Below, one piece after another: positions 37,172 to 47,407 of a stretch of 64,000 nucleotides of DNA. Both the position numbers and the translations under genes were made by a program. The stretch covers positions 62,001 to 126,000 of the forward strand of contig NZ_MKKI01000046.1 of the NCBI RefSeq assembly GCF_001942345.1. Reading direction: 5' to 3'. The notes under the pieces were generated by a model. The model searched no databases. It had not been told where the DNA came from and saw only the letters and a program-made list of their open reading frames with translations. Positions within the stretch are counted from its first letter, which is position 1; every line of letters starts with the position of its first letter. This stretch comes from Corynebacterium sp. CNJ-954 (lineage in GTDB: Bacteria; Actinomycetota; Actinomycetes; Mycobacteriales; Mycobacteriaceae).

Positions 37172-38938
37172 CTATGCGGCGTCGTCGTCATCCATCCCGT
37201 TGTCGACGGCGGGGAGTTCACGCGGGACGATCTTGCCCACGGCGTTGCGCGGGAGCACGTCCATGAACACGTAGTACCGGGGGACGTTGTGGCGGGCGAG
37301 TTTCGCCTTCACGGCCGCCTTCGCGCGTTCCTCGAAGCCTTCCTTGTCCTTTTCGTCGTTGACGACGACATAGGCTGCGAGGGCCTGACCGAAGTCAGGG
37401 TCGGCGACACCGTGGACGGCGACCTCGTAGACCTCGGGCATGTCGGAGATGACATCCTCGGCTTCCTGCGGGTACACGTTCTCGCCGCCGGAGACGATCA
37501 TGTCGTCGCTGCGTCCGGCCAGGTAGAACAGGCCGTCCTCGTAGTAGCCGAGGTCACCGGTGGAGACCAGGCCGTTGAGGTTCTCCTTGTCCACCCCGGG
37601 ACGGGTGTAGCCCTCGAAGAGCAGGTCATTGCCCACGAAGACCCGTCCGACGACACCCTCAGGAACCTCTTCGCCGTCGTCGTCGACGATTTTCAGAACC
37701 GTGGCCATCGGCGGCTTGCCCGCCGTCGTCGGGTGCTCGTCAAGTTCGTGCGGCTGAGCGATCGAGGCCCAGCTGATCTCGGTGGAACCGTAGAGGTTGT
37801 AGAGAATCTTCCCGAACTTCTCATGAGTGTCACGGATGACCCGCGGCGGAAGCGCCTCACCGCAGGCGACGATCGATTTCACACCGGGGTTGAAGTTCTC
37901 CGGGACCGCTTCGAGGAGGCGACGGAGCTGGGTGGGGACGATCGCGATATTCGCCGGACGGTTCGCTTCGATGAGCTTCACCGCTGCGCGCGGGGAGAAC
38001 TTGCGCTGCAGGATGAACGTCGCGCGCAGTGCCAGTCCCAGCTGGATCTGGCAGAAGCCCCACAGGTGGAACATCGGCGCAGGCACGTAGTAGCCGCGGT
38101 GGTGCTTGAGCGGGATCCGGGACATGATCGACGACGCCGGAAGGTAGGTCTTCGGCTCCGGGCGGCGGGCACCCTTCGGAGTGCCGGTCGTTCCGGAGGT
38201 CAGGATGATCGTCCGGCCGCGACGGGGGCGTGTCGGGATCTTCGACTCGGCGGGACCCGTGCGCAGGACCTCCGTCAGTGTCGGCCAGTCCGGATTCCTG
38301 CTGGCGTGGTCCTCGGACTTCTGCGCGTCGGCGACGTTACTGGCGTACTCGATATCGGCCGTCCGGGCCTCCCTCTCCTCCTCGGTGAGGGGGGCGGCGG
38401 CGGTGTCCTGGTCATCTTCCCAGTTGATGATCACCGGGCATTCGTCGAAGCCCTTGGGGAGCAGGGGGATGAACTCTTCGTCGATGAAGAGCAGGTCGAT
38501 CTTCTGCTCCTTCATGACGGCACGGGTCTGTTCAGCCGATGCGCCCGTGTTGAACAGGACGATGTCGGTCCCCAGACGGCCGTGTGCGCACAGCGTCATG
38601 ATGAATCCACGGTGGTTCCGGCTGAGCATGCCGATCTTGTCGCGCTCGCGGACGCCGGTCCGGTAGAGGGCCTCGGCCAGCTTGTTTGTCTGGTCATGGA
38701 GCTCGCCGTAGGTGATTGACCCGGCGTCATCGAGAATGGCGGTGTGGTAGGGATCCTGCGCCGCACCGATGGCCAGAAGACCCGCGGGGGTGAATGACCA
38801 CTGGACGATGGCCTTCAGGGCCTTGCCCATGGCGACCGGGCTCATCGCGCCGAAGACGCCGGACTTGACGAGGGGAATTGCTCCTTCGGCGAGTTGCGGA
38901 AGTTGTTTCAGCGTGACTGCGGGGTCAGATCCGCTCAT
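37172..38938 (-). CDS. fadD: Acyl-CoA synthetase (AMP-forming, FadD type)
   Basis: A 588-residue adenylate-forming ligase that activates a fatty acid with ATP and CoA. The AMP motif ILTSGTTGTPKGARR (about residue 247), LYGSTEISWASIA, GLVSTGDLGYYEDGLFYLAG and the catalytic lysine region LPRNAVGKIVPRE are all present. AAGGAGAACC precedes the ATG. It lies near the acyl-CoA dehydrogenase pair, and the substrate could be shared. A TGTAA-N6-TTACA dyad lies about 70 bases upstream. Confidence 0.92.
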   Translation of the reverse strand: MSGSDPAVTLKQLPQLAEGAIPLVKSGVFGAMSPVAMGKALKAIVQWSFTPAGLLAIGAAQDPYHTAILDDAGSITYGELHDQTNKLAEALYRTGVRERDKIGMLSRNHRGFIMTLCAHGRLGTDIVLFNTGASAEQTRAVMKEQKIDLLFIDEEFIPLLPKGFDECPVIINWEDDQDTAAAPLTEEEREARTADIEYASNVADAQKSEDHASRNPDWPTLTEVLRTGPAESKIPTRPRRGRTIILTSGTTGTPKGARRPEPKTYLPASSIMSRIPLKHHRGYYVPAPMFHLWGFCQIQLGLALRATFILQRKFSPRAAVKLIEANRPANIAIVPTQLRRLLEAVPENFNPGVKSIVACGEALPPRVIRDTHEKFGKILYNLYGSTEISWASIAQPHELDEHPTTAGKPPMATVLKIVDDDGEEVPEGVVGRVFVGNDLLFEGYTRPGVDKENLNGLVSTGDLGYYEDGLFYLAGRSDDMIVSGGENVYPQEAEDVISDMPEVYEVAVHGVADPDFGQALAAYVVVNDEKDKEGFEERAKAAVKAKLARHNVPRYYVFMDVLPRNAVGKIVPRELPAVDNGMDDDDAA

Positions 38939-39004
38939 GGTTCTCCTTTTTCTCGGACTGAAGCTGCGGCATAGTCGTGACAGACCGCTCAGGGGACGTG
39001 GTCG

Positions 39005-39020
39005 TGTAAGACAGGTTACA
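39005..39020 (-). promoter_or_regulatory. TGTAA-N6-TTACA dyad upstream of fadD
   Basis: TGTAA-GACAGG-TTACA is a perfect 16-bp dyad in the fadD-clpC intergenic region. It has the size of a TetR/GntR-type operator. The regulator is unknown. Confidence 0.4.
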
Positions 39021-39084
39021 GATAAAAATGGTTCGTTTCGCCGGAATAGCTGTATGGGGTTCCGGGAGCCGTGAAAAACACCTG

Positions 39085-39098
39085 TTCGCTGACGGCGT
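39085..39098 (+). promoter_or_regulatory. ClgR-type site upstream of clpC
   Basis: GTTCGC-TGACG-GCG exactly fits the GTTCGC-N5-GCG motif described for ClgR, the activator of clp genes in actinobacteria. It is about 190 bases before clpC. Confidence 0.6.
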
Positions 39099-39171
39099 AC
39101 AACGCGTCCAGAGGCAGGAAAAGCATGCGGTGACCTGGTGTTTTATAGGCCTTTGGTGGGGGTACGCGTCA

Positions 39172-39200
39172 GGGAACAAGCCGTGGGTGGCTGTCGTTGT
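39172..39200 (+). promoter_or_regulatory. SigH-type promoter of clpC
   Basis: GGGAAC (39172-39177) and CGTTGT (39195-39200), matching the GGGAA / CGTT stress-sigma pattern, about 75 bases before the clpC start. Confidence 0.55.
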
Positions 39201-39276
39201 ACAAAGTGACTCAACGTGGAGACGCTGAATCACTAAGGTGGTCCCCACATCCGGACCTTGAAGCGAGGGAGAGCAA

Positions 39277-41919
39277 ATGTTCGAGAGGTTCACCGACCGT
39301 GCGCGACGGGTCGTCGTCCTGGCACAGGAAGAGGCCCGCGCGCTCAACCACAACTACATCGGCACCGAGCACATCCTGCTGGGGCTGATCCACGAGGGTG
39401 AGGGCGTTGCCGCCAAGGCTCTTGAATCCATGGGTATTTCCCTGGAGGCGGTGCGTACCGAGGTCGAGGACATCATCGGCACCGGTGGACACCCGCCGAG
39501 CGGGTACATCCCCTTTACCCCCCGGGCCAAGAAGGTTCTGGAGCTGGCCCTCCGTGAGGCGCTGCAGCTCGGCCACAAGTACATCGGCACCGAGCACATC
39601 CTGCTGGGACTCATCCGCGAGGGTGAGGGGGTGGCCGCACAGGTGCTGGTCAAGCTCGGTGCCGACCTGTCCCGCGTGCGTCAGCAGGTCATCCAGCTGC
39701 TGTCGGGTTACGAGGGAACCGAGCCTGAGGCTGCCCCGGACGAGCCGGCCACGGCCGGTGTGGGCCAGTCCTCGGATTCGAGCTCCGGCGGTAAGCCGGG
39801 CCAGAAGTCCAATTCGCTGGTCCTGGACCAGTTCGGCCAGAACCTGACCCAGGCGGCCAAGGACGGCAAGCTGGACCCGGTCGTCGGACGCGAGAAGGAA
39901 GTCGAGCGCATCATGCAGGTGCTCTCGCGTCGTACGAAGAACAACCCGGTCCTCATCGGCGAGCCTGGTGTGGGTAAGACCGCCGTCGTCGAGGGACTCG
40001 CCCTCGACATCGTCAACGGCAAGGTGCCGGAGACCCTGAAGGACAAGCAGCTCTACTCACTGGATCTGGGGTCCCTGGTCGCCGGGTCCCGCTACCGTGG
40101 TGACTTCGAGGAGCGCCTGAAGAAGGTGCTCAAGGAGATCAACCAGCGCGGCGACATCATCCTGTTCATCGACGAGATCCACACCCTTGTCGGTGCAGGT
40201 GCCGCCGAGGGGGCGATCGACGCCGCCAGCATCCTGAAGCCGAAGCTCGCCCGTGGTGAGCTGCAGACCATCGGTGCGACGACGTTGGACGAGTACCGCA
40301 AGCACATCGAGAAGGACGCGGCCCTCGAGCGCCGTTTCCAGTCGGTGCAGGTGCCCGAGCCCAGTGCCGAGATGACGATCGAGATCCTCAAGGGGCTCCG
40401 CGACCGTTACGAGGCACACCACCGGGTCTCCATCACCGACGGTGCCCTGGCCGCTGCCGCACGGCTGTCGGACCGGTACATCAACGACCGTTTCCTGCCG
40501 GACAAGGCCGTCGACCTCATCGACGAGGCGGGTGCGCGGATGCGCATCAAGCGGATGACCGCGCCGAAGGCGATCCAGGACGTCGACGACAAGATCGCCG
40601 AGGTCCGTCGCGCCAAGGAAGCCGCCATCGACGACCAGGACTTCGAGAAGGCCGCCTCACTGCGTGACGATGAGCGCAAGCTCACCGAGGAACGCGCGGA
40701 GAAGGAGAAGCAGTGGCGTGCCGGTGAACTCGACGATGTCGCCGAGGTCGGTGAGGAGCAGATCGCCGAGGTCCTCGGTGCCTGGACCGGTATTCCGGTC
40801 GTCCGGCTCACCGAGGAGGAGTCCACGCGACTGCTCCACATGGAGGATGAGCTGCACAAGCGGATCATCGGCCAGGATGACGCGGTCAAGGCAGTCTCCC
40901 GGGCCATCCGACGCACCCGTGCGGGTCTGAAGGACCCCAAGCGTCCGAGCGGTTCGTTCATCTTCGCCGGCCCGTCCGGCGTGGGTAAGACCGAGCTGTC
41001 GAAGGCACTGGCGGAGTTCCTGTTCGGCGACGACGACTCGTTGATCCAGATCGACATGGGTGAGTTCCACGACAAGTTCACCGCGTCGCGTCTGTTCGGT
41101 GCACCTCCCGGATACGTCGGTTACGACGAGGGTGGCCAGCTGACCGAGAAGGTGCGTCGTAAGCCGTTCTCCGTCGTCCTGTTCGACGAGATCGAGAAGG
41201 CGCACTCGGAGATCTACAACACCCTGTTGCAGGTCCTCGAGGACGGTCGACTCACCGACGGTCAGGGCCGGATGGTGGACTTCAAGAACACCGTGCTGAT
41301 CTTCACCTCCAACCTGGGCACCAGGGACATCTCCAAGGCCGTGGGCATGGGCTTCTCGGGCTCGGGTGAAACCGATGAGGATGCCCAGTACGACCGCATG
41401 AAGTCGAAGGTCAACGACGAGCTGAAGAAGCACTTCCGCCCGGAGTTCCTCAACCGTATCGACGACATCGTGGTCTTCCACCAGCTCACCCGGGAGCAGA
41501 TCGTCCAGATGGTCGACCTGCTGACCGGTCGGGTGAGCAAGGCGCTGGCGGAGAAGGACATGGGTCTGGAACTGTCCGAGGAGGCGAAGAGCCTGCTGGC
41601 CGTCCGCGGCTTCGACCCGGTGCTGGGTGCACGTCCGTTGCGTAGGACGATCCAGCGCGAGATCGAGGACCACCTGTCCGAGAAGATCCTGTTCGGCGAG
41701 ATGGGTGCCGGGGAGATCGTCACCGTCGACGTCGAGAACTGGGACGGCACCGGTAAGGGCGAAGGCGCGAAGTTCGTCTTCGGTTCCCGCCCGAAGCCGC
41801 TGCCGGAGATCGCGGCAGAACCCGCCGAGGACGCGCAGGAGAATGTCATCGACGCTGCGACCGACGAGGGTGAACTCCCGGAGACCCAGGATGTCTCCGC
41901 AGGAGAGCACCGGGACTGA
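39277..41919 (+). CDS. clpC: ATP-dependent Clp protease ATPase subunit ClpC
   Basis: An 880-residue double AAA+ unfoldase that feeds proteins to ClpP. Two N-terminal repeats ([18 protein letters not shown] onward), Walker A1 GEPGVGKT (about 228), a UVR-like middle region ([20 protein letters not shown]), and Walker A2 GPSGVGKT (about 565). ATG 39277 follows GGGAGAG. ClgR and SigH sites upstream indicate protein-stress control. Confidence 0.97.
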   Translation: MFERFTDRARRVVVLAQEEARALNHNYIGTEHILLGLIHEGEGVAAKALESMGISLEAVRTEVEDIIGTGGHPPSGYIPFTPRAKKVLELALREALQLGHKYIGTEHILLGLIREGEGVAAQVLVKLGADLSRVRQQVIQLLSGYEGTEPEAAPDEPATAGVGQSSDSSSGGKPGQKSNSLVLDQFGQNLTQAAKDGKLDPVVGREKEVERIMQVLSRRTKNNPVLIGEPGVGKTAVVEGLALDIVNGKVPETLKDKQLYSLDLGSLVAGSRYRGDFEERLKKVLKEINQRGDIILFIDEIHTLVGAGAAEGAIDAASILKPKLARGELQTIGATTLDEYRKHIEKDAALERRFQSVQVPEPSAEMTIEILKGLRDRYEAHHRVSITDGALAAAARLSDRYINDRFLPDKAVDLIDEAGARMRIKRMTAPKAIQDVDDKIAEVRRAKEAAIDDQDFEKAASLRDDERKLTEERAEKEKQWRAGELDDVAEVGEEQIAEVLGAWTGIPVVRLTEEESTRLLHMEDELHKRIIGQDDAVKAVSRAIRRTRAGLKDPKRPSGSFIFAGPSGVGKTELSKALAEFLFGDDDSLIQIDMGEFHDKFTASRLFGAPPGYVGYDEGGQLTEKVRRKPFSVVLFDEIEKAHSEIYNTLLQVLEDGRLTDGQGRMVDFKNTVLIFTSNLGTRDISKAVGMGFSGSGETDEDAQYDRMKSKVNDELKKHFRPEFLNRIDDIVVFHQLTREQIVQMVDLLTGRVSKALAEKDMGLELSEEAKSLLAVRGFDPVLGARPLRRTIQREIEDHLSEKILFGEMGAGEIVTVDVENWDGTGKGEGAKFVFGSRPKPLPEIAAEPAEDAQENVIDAATDEGELPETQDVSAGEHRD

Positions 41920-41962
41920 CCGTCCACTGGACGACGTCACGGGACGCCGGTCCTGGCGGCCC

Positions 41963-42961
41963 CTACCGAGGTAGTCGGTAACGGGCCCCGGGGCCGGCGT
42001 CCGTCTGCGTGACGAGCCCGTCAGCGACCAGGGATTCCAGGGCCCGGGCGCGCTGCTCGGCGTCGTCACTGGTCCCGGTGAACTCGTCGACGGCGACCTC
42101 TGTGGTCCCCTCCGCCCGGAGGATCGCCATGATCCGCCCCCGCACCTGACGGTCGGTGCCCTCGAACTTCTGGACCCGCTTCTTCGCCGCCGCCGAATCC
42201 GCGGCACTCGGTGCCGGGCGTCCCAGGGCGATCCACCGGCAGCGGTCGGAGACCGGGCAGATCCCGCACTGCGGTGACTTCGCGGTACAGACGGTGGCAC
42301 CGAGTTCCATCAGCGACGCGCACATGCCCACAGCTTCCCGGCGATCCTCCGGCCGGTGCCGCGGATTGCGGTAACCGCGCCTGGTGAGCGCCGGGTCATC
42401 GTCCACCCAGGGCATCAGGTCGGCGACGTCGGCGAGGTCTCCGGCTTTCGCCGTGCCCTGCAGGAACTCCCCTCGGGCCAGGCGCCGTTGAACGCGACGG
42501 ACATTGGTGTCGACGACCGGGACGGCGCATCCGAAGGCGAACGCGGCGACGGCACGAGCGGTGTAGTCGCCGATCCCCGGCAGCGCCAGGAGTTCCGGGA
42601 CCGTGTCGGGCACCCGGCCGTGATGATCCGTGACGATCGCGCGGGCGCATTCGCGCAGTCGTAGCGCGCGCCGTGGGTACCCCAGGTTCGCCCAGGCCCG
42701 GAGTATCTCGTCGGTGGGTGCCTCCGCCAGGTCCGCCGGCGTCGGCCACCGCTCCAACCAGGCGGTCCACAGGGGGACCACCCGGGCCACCGGGGTCTGC
42801 TGGGACATGATCTCGCTGAGCAGGACGGCCCACGGGGTGGTGCCGGGGCTCCGCCACGGGAGGTCACGGGCATGCCTGTCATACCACTGGTTCAACGCCG
42901 TCCCCAGTGAGGCCGGTTTGTCAGGTGCGGCTGGTGTTTCTTGCGTCGTCACGGTGTCCAC
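41963..42961 (-). CDS. mutY: A/G-specific adenine glycosylase
   Basis: A 332-residue repair enzyme that removes adenine opposite 8-oxoguanine. The catalytic Glu is in LLSEIMSQQTPVARV, the helix-hairpin-helix in LPGIGDYTARAVAAFAFG, the catalytic Asp in VVDTNVRRV, and the 4Fe-4S ligands in CTAKSPQCGICPVSDRC (C-x6-C-x2-C-x5-C). No C-terminal NUDIX-like domain is present, as in related actinobacteria. It is convergent with clpC. Confidence 0.94.
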   Translation of the reverse strand: MDTVTTQETPAAPDKPASLGTALNQWYDRHARDLPWRSPGTTPWAVLLSEIMSQQTPVARVVPLWTAWLERWPTPADLAEAPTDEILRAWANLGYPRRALRLRECARAIVTDHHGRVPDTVPELLALPGIGDYTARAVAAFAFGCAVPVVDTNVRRVQRRLARGEFLQGTAKAGDLADVADLMPWVDDDPALTRRGYRNPRHRPEDRREAVGMCASLMELGATVCTAKSPQCGICPVSDRCRWIALGRPAPSAADSAAAKKRVQKFEGTDRQVRGRIMAILRAEGTTEVAVDEFTGTSDDAEQRARALESLVADGLVTQTDAGPGARYRLPR

Positions 42962-43020
42962 TGGGAACTACTGTGCCGCACGGACGGCGCCCGGCAAAAG
43001 GCGGTGGCAGAATAGTCGGC

Positions 43021-43707
43021 ATGACATCAGACGAAACAGCACCGGCCCGTGACACCAACGACTCCGCAGGGCACCTCACACCGCAGGAGGCCGTCGAGTT
43101 GCTGATGGCCGGCAACCGTCGCTTCATGGACGAGGATTCCGCCCACCCGAACCAGGACCGCGGACGTCGTGAGTTGCTCACCGGTGGCCAGCGGCCCAAT
43201 GCGGTGGTGCTGGCATGCTCGGATTCGCGAGTCCCGGTGGAGATCGTCTTCGACCAGGGCCTCGGTGACATCTTCGTCATCCGTACCGCTGGCGAGATCA
43301 CCGACCTGTCAGTGCTCGCGTCACTGGAGTTTGCGGTGGTGTCTCTGGGCGTCCCGCTTGTCGTGGTGCTCGGGCACGAGAGCTGTGGTGCTGTCGCCGC
43401 CGCTCAGACAGCATTGGCCACGGGCAGCATGCCCCCGGGGTTCCAGCGCGTGCTCGTCGAGAAGGTCACCCCGTCATTGCTGGCGGCACGGTCGCAGGGT
43501 GCGGACACGGGGGAGGACTTCGAGAAGCACCACGTGGTGGAGATCGCGAACCATATCGTCGACCGCTCCCCGGGGATCCTCGAGCGGCTCCGCGACGGCC
43601 AGTGCGGTGTGGTCGGTATGCGGTACCGCCTGTCGGACGGCCTGGCCGAACCTGTCGCCAGCTACGGTCTCGAGATTGACGGGGTGCCGGCCACCCCGGT
43701 GCCCTGA
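43021..43707 (+). CDS. Beta-class carbonic anhydrase
   Basis: A 228-residue zinc enzyme interconverting CO2 and bicarbonate. Zinc ligands are Cys66 in CSDSR and His119/Cys122 in GHESCGA. LTPQEAVELLMAGNRRFM is the usual first helix. Start ATG 43021. It is the homologue of the gene that sits next to mutY in mycobacteria. Confidence 0.93.
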   Translation: MTSDETAPARDTNDSAGHLTPQEAVELLMAGNRRFMDEDSAHPNQDRGRRELLTGGQRPNAVVLACSDSRVPVEIVFDQGLGDIFVIRTAGEITDLSVLASLEFAVVSLGVPLVVVLGHESCGAVAAAQTALATGSMPPGFQRVLVEKVTPSLLAARSQGADTGEDFEKHHVVEIANHIVDRSPGILERLRDGQCGVVGMRYRLSDGLAEPVASYGLEIDGVPATPVP

Positions 43708-43779
43708 AGCCGGGGTCGGCGCCCAACCTCCGGGGTGTCATGACGTTGTGGCGGCGTCCGTGCTGGTTACACTGGGCGT

Positions 43780-44502
43780 GTGAGTCAGCGTAATGATCCC
43801 CGGCCGTTGCCCCCGGAAATCTACCAGCGCCGTCGTATCACGGCGGTGGTGGTTCTGGTCGTGGTTGTCGCGCTGTTGTGGTGGGTCATCAGCTCGTTGA
43901 CCGGTGGGGACGACGGCCAGGACCAGGTCGCCAAGACATCGGAGTCCTCTGCGGTCTCCGAGACCTCGCCCGGGACGACACAGGAATCGACCGAATCCGC
44001 GGCATCGAGTGAGGCATCCACGGAAGCGTCAGAGTCTGAGTCGCCGTCACGCTCTGCTGAGCCCTCGGAGACCGAGCCGGTCCCCGATGACGTCGCGTCG
44101 AAGGAAACCTGCGGGCTGGACGACCTCCGCCTGTCCGTACGGCCGGGCGCACCGACGTTCCGGGATGGCCAGCAGCCGAACTTCTTCCTTGAGGTCACCA
44201 ACCCCACATCCGGGGAGTGCGACATCGACCTCAGCGAGGACGAGCTGAAGTTCGAGGTGTTCACCATGGATTCCGGGTACTCCCGGGTCTGGGGCGACAC
44301 CGACTGCAATTCACCGACATCGACCGGACGGCTGCGACTGGATCCGGACCAGTCCCGCACCTTCGAGATGACCGCGTGGTCACGGACCACCTCGTCCCCG
44401 GACTCCTGCGACAACCGCGAGCCGGTCGGCAACGGCGCGTACATGGTCTACGGGCACATCGGTGACAACACCTCGGAGTCGCAGACGTTCAACCTCGCGT
44501 GA
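43780..44502 (+). CDS. Membrane-anchored protein, Ser/Glu-rich linker
   Basis: A 240-residue protein. One membrane segment (about 21-40) is followed by a Ser/Thr/Glu-rich linker (50-105) and an outside domain of ~130 residues starting ETCGLDDLRLSVRPGAP, with cysteines in GECDID, DTDCNSP and DSCDNRE that could form disulfides. By position it matches the membrane-protein gene between carbonic anhydrase and radA in mycobacteria. TACACT six bases before GTG 43780 suggests leaderless. Function unknown. Confidence 0.75.
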   Translation: MSQRNDPRPLPPEIYQRRRITAVVVLVVVVALLWWVISSLTGGDDGQDQVAKTSESSAVSETSPGTTQESTESAASSEASTEASESESPSRSAEPSETEPVPDDVASKETCGLDDLRLSVRPGAPTFRDGQQPNFFLEVTNPTSGECDIDLSEDELKFEVFTMDSGYSRVWGDTDCNSPTSTGRLRLDPDQSRTFEMTAWSRTTSSPDSCDNREPVGNGAYMVYGHIGDNTSESQTFNLA

Positions 44503-45883
44503 CGCCGATCTTCGCCACGGCTTCCTGAACAGTACCGACGGCGATGATGCGCAGCCCTTCCGGCGGTGTGGTCCGGTCGGCGCCCCGGGTGGAATCCGGG
44601 ACGACGGCGGTGGTGAAGCCCAGTCGTCGGGCCTCTGCCAGGCGCTGTCGCAGGTCCGGCACGCGTCGGACCTCACCTCCGAGGCCGACTTCCCCGACCG
44701 CGACCAGGCCGGTCGGCAACGCCTTTCCGGAGGCCGTTGACGCGAGGGCCAGTGCGAGTGCGAGATCCGCTCCGGGCTCGTTGATCTTCATCCCCCCGAC
44801 AGTCGCCGCGTAGACCTCGTGCCCCATCAGATCGACGCCGGCGCGCTTGGCCAGGACCGCCAGCACAACAGCGACGCGGCTGGCGTCGATCCCCGTGACG
44901 ACCCGTCGAGGTGTGTGCATCTGGGTCTCCAACGCGAGCGTCTGGATCTCACCGAGCATCGGTCGCCGCCCGTCCATCAGGACCGTCACGGCGGTACCGG
45001 CGACCGGGTCGTCCCGGTGGTGCAGGAACAGCCCGGACGGGTCGGCAACCTCGCGGATCCCGTCAGCCGTCTGTTCGAAACACCCCACCTCGTCGGTCGC
45101 GCCGAACCGGTTCTTCTGCCCGCGCAGGAAGCGCAGGGAGCTGTGCCGGTCGCCCTCGAAATTCAGGACGACATCCACCAGGTGCTCAACGGTGCGCGGA
45201 CCGGCGACGTTGCCGTCCTTGGTCACGTGCCCGACGAGCAGGACCGGGACTCCGGTGGATTTCGCCAGGGTGGTCAGCGTGGCGGCCACCGCGCGCGTCT
45301 GGGCGACACCACCTGCCACGCCCTCCACCCCGGAGGCGTTGAGCGTCTGCAAGGAATCGATGATCACCAGTTCGGGCTGCACTGCGTCGATCTGCCCCAG
45401 AGCCGTCTCCAGGTCGTGCTCAGCGGCCAGGAACAGTGACCCGGACAGGGCCCCGGTACGTTCCGCGCGGTGGCGCACCTGTCCCACCGACTCCTCTGCG
45501 GTGAGGTACAGGACGCTGCGGTCCTGACGGGCCCACCGGTTGGCGACCTCGAGCAGCAGGGTGGACTTGCCCACGCCGGGTTCACCGGCGAGCAGGACGG
45601 CGCTGCCGGGGACAACGCCACCACCGAGCACCCGGTCCAGCTCGCGGATCCCGCTGGTGCGGTGGTTGGCGATGGTCGGGTCGATGTCGGTCACCCGCTG
45701 TGCCGGAGATGTCGGGGTCAACCCCGCCGGGGTGGGGGAGGCCGCGGACGTGGCGCCGACGGCGGCCATCGTCCCCCACTCATGACAGGACGGACACCGG
45801 CCGACCCACTTCGATACCTGGTGGCCACAGGAGGAGCAGCTGTAGGTGCTGCGGGGTTTGCGGTTCGTGGTTTTCGTGGCCAT
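44489..45883 (-). CDS. radA: DNA repair protein RadA
   Basis: A 464-residue recombination ATPase that helps process branched DNA. Zinc finger Cys16-x2-Cys19-x10-Cys30-x2-Cys33, Walker A GEPGVGKS (100-107), the RadA-specific KNRFG motif, and a Lon-protease-like C-terminal domain (VGEVGLGGEVRRVPDLRQRL). It overlaps the convergent upstream-numbered gene by 14 bases. Confidence 0.95.
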   Translation of the reverse strand: MATKTTNRKPRSTYSCSSCGHQVSKWVGRCPSCHEWGTMAAVGATSAASPTPAGLTPTSPAQRVTDIDPTIANHRTSGIRELDRVLGGGVVPGSAVLLAGEPGVGKSTLLLEVANRWARQDRSVLYLTAEESVGQVRHRAERTGALSGSLFLAAEHDLETALGQIDAVQPELVIIDSLQTLNASGVEGVAGGVAQTRAVAATLTTLAKSTGVPVLLVGHVTKDGNVAGPRTVEHLVDVVLNFEGDRHSSLRFLRGQKNRFGATDEVGCFEQTADGIREVADPSGLFLHHRDDPVAGTAVTVLMDGRRPMLGEIQTLALETQMHTPRRVVTGIDASRVAVVLAVLAKRAGVDLMGHEVYAATVGGMKINEPGADLALALALASTASGKALPTGLVAVGEVGLGGEVRRVPDLRQRLAEARRLGFTTAVVPDSTRGADRTTPPEGLRIIAVGTVQEAVAKIGVTRG

Positions 45884-45914
45884 GGCTCACAGACTAGTAG
45901 CGGGGGCGGACATG

Positions 45915-45951
45915 AAAAACGCGCATCTCCTGGAAGCAGGAATATGCGCGT
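45915..45951 (-). terminator. Rho-independent terminator of lpqE
   Basis: On the minus strand, ACGCGCAT and ATGCGCGT arms with an inner TCCTG/CAGGA stem, then TTTTT. It follows the lpqE stop. Confidence 0.75.
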
Positions 45952-45970
45952 CAGACGGGGAGAAGAGGAG

Positions 45971-46570
45971 TCAGCCGATGTCCGGGCCCTCGTGGTCACC
46001 GTCGATGGTGTCGGTGCCCTCACGGGTGACACCGTCCTGGTGCCGGTTGGTCTGGCCGGCCTCGGTGTACCAGGCGACGATCGGGGCGTTGATCTCGATA
46101 TCGCCGTTGCTGAACTCGAAGGTCACGACCCGCGCCGCACCGCTGTAGAAGTTCTCGCCGTCCACGGTGGTGTCCAGGTACTGCGTGCATCCCACGTCCG
46201 CGTTGGAGGGGTTCATCTCCTTGATCGCGGACTCGGAGTCGGCGACAACCGAGCAGTCCGGGGAGATGGTGACGCTCTCACCGAGGTCGACCGAGGCGTC
46301 CTGCACGGAGATCCGCTCCAGGGTGATGTCGTCGCCCTCGACGCCCTGGTTGGAGGCGTTGAACTTCAGCGCGACGGAGTTGTCTTCCTGGGTGATCAGG
46401 GTGACGTCCCGGACGACGGCGTCGCCGAGCTCGCCGTTCGTGCCGTTGACCGCGGCTACCTGGTTGGCCGTCTGGGAGATCTGACCTGCGCCGCAGGCGG
46501 ACAGGGCCAGGGCCGCGCAACCGGCGGTGACGGCGAGCAGCCGACGGGCGGCGGGCTTCCGGTTCTTCAC
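45971..46570 (-). CDS. lpqE: LpqE-like lipoprotein
   Basis: A 199-residue secreted lipoprotein. A basic start and hydrophobic segment end in the lipobox LSAC with Cys26. The mature part is a beta-rich domain (NVG-type strands, [20 protein letters not shown]). Position between radA and carD matches mycobacterial lpqE. GTG 46570 follows GGAGGAG. Function unknown. It is divergent from carD. Confidence 0.8.
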   Translation of the reverse strand: MKNRKPAARRLLAVTAGCAALALSACGAGQISQTANQVAAVNGTNGELGDAVVRDVTLITQEDNSVALKFNASNQGVEGDDITLERISVQDASVDLGESVTISPDCSVVADSESAIKEMNPSNADVGCTQYLDTTVDGENFYSGAARVVTFEFSNGDIEINAPIVAWYTEAGQTNRHQDGVTREGTDTIDGDHEGPDIG

Positions 46571-46773
46571 TGTGGTTCTCCTCCATCTGAGGCCCGTCCG
46601 GGGCCGTCAACTGCAGATGATATGTCCCGTCACATGTCAGGGCGGCGGGTTTCGTCGAGTCCACATTAACCTGTGGGGGTGCTGGACACCTAGTTCGGCC
46701 CGGCTGTATGGGCCCATACGGGGTGGGCGCGGAGGGAGACGCAGGCGGGACCGCGGGTGTCCGGGGAGGGTGC

Positions 46774-46779
46774 TAAACT
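46774..46779 (+). promoter_or_regulatory. Leaderless -10 box of carD
   Basis: TAAACT, 8 bases before ATG 46788, no ribosome-binding site between. Confidence 0.5.
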
Positions 46780-46787
46780 GGCTCGTC

Positions 46788-47378
46788 ATGGAGTTCAACA
46801 TCGGGGACGTCGTCGTTTACCCCCACCACGGTGCAGCAGTGATCGAGGGAATTGAGCAGCGCGTTTTCAAGGGGGAGCCGGTCGACTACCTCGTGCTCCG
46901 GGTCAACCAGGGGGACCTGCTCGTCCGGGTGCCCGCCGCGAACGCGGAGACGGTCGGCGTCCGCGACGTCGTCGGCGAGGAAGGCCTGCTCAAGGTTTTC
47001 TCCGTCCTGCGGGAGACGGATGTCGAGGAGGCGGGCAACTGGTCCCGCCGATACAAGGCCAACCAGGAACGGCTGGCGTCCGGCGACGTGAACCGGGTCG
47101 CCGAAGTTGTTCGCGACCTGTGGCGTCGCGACCAGGACCGCGGGCTGTCCGCAGGCGAGAAGCGCATGCTCGCCAAGGCGCGTCTGGTCCTCGTCGGTGA
47201 GTTGGCTCTCGCCGAGGGTGTGGACGACGAGAAGGCCGATGCCACGGTACGCAAGATGGAGGAGACCATCGTGCGGCACCGCGAGGAATCGGCGGCCCGT
47301 CGCGCCGCCGGTGTCACTGAGGAGGATGCACCGCAGTCCGTCGACCTCGACGACGAGCTCGGCGAAGACGAGGACTGA
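46788..47378 (+). CDS. carD: CarD family RNA polymerase-binding regulator
   Basis: A 196-residue protein. Residues 1-60 ([20 protein letters not shown]) form the Tudor-like domain that binds the RNA polymerase beta subunit; the rest is helical and binds promoter DNA near the -10. It stabilises open complexes, mainly at rRNA promoters in mycobacteria. An acidic C-terminal tail is extra. ispD follows after 29 bases. Confidence 0.94.
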   Translation: MEFNIGDVVVYPHHGAAVIEGIEQRVFKGEPVDYLVLRVNQGDLLVRVPAANAETVGVRDVVGEEGLLKVFSVLRETDVEEAGNWSRRYKANQERLASGDVNRVAEVVRDLWRRDQDRGLSAGEKRMLAKARLVLVGELALAEGVDDEKADATVRKMEETIVRHREESAARRAAGVTEEDAPQSVDLDDELGEDED

Positions 47379-47407
47379 GCCCGGTGGCCGGGTCTAGGGG
47401 TGGCGCT

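Noticed and set aside
37139-38719. 526-codon plus-strand frame opposite fadD
   Set aside because: Val/Asp/Arg-rich shadow frame; the acyl-CoA synthetase is on the other strand.
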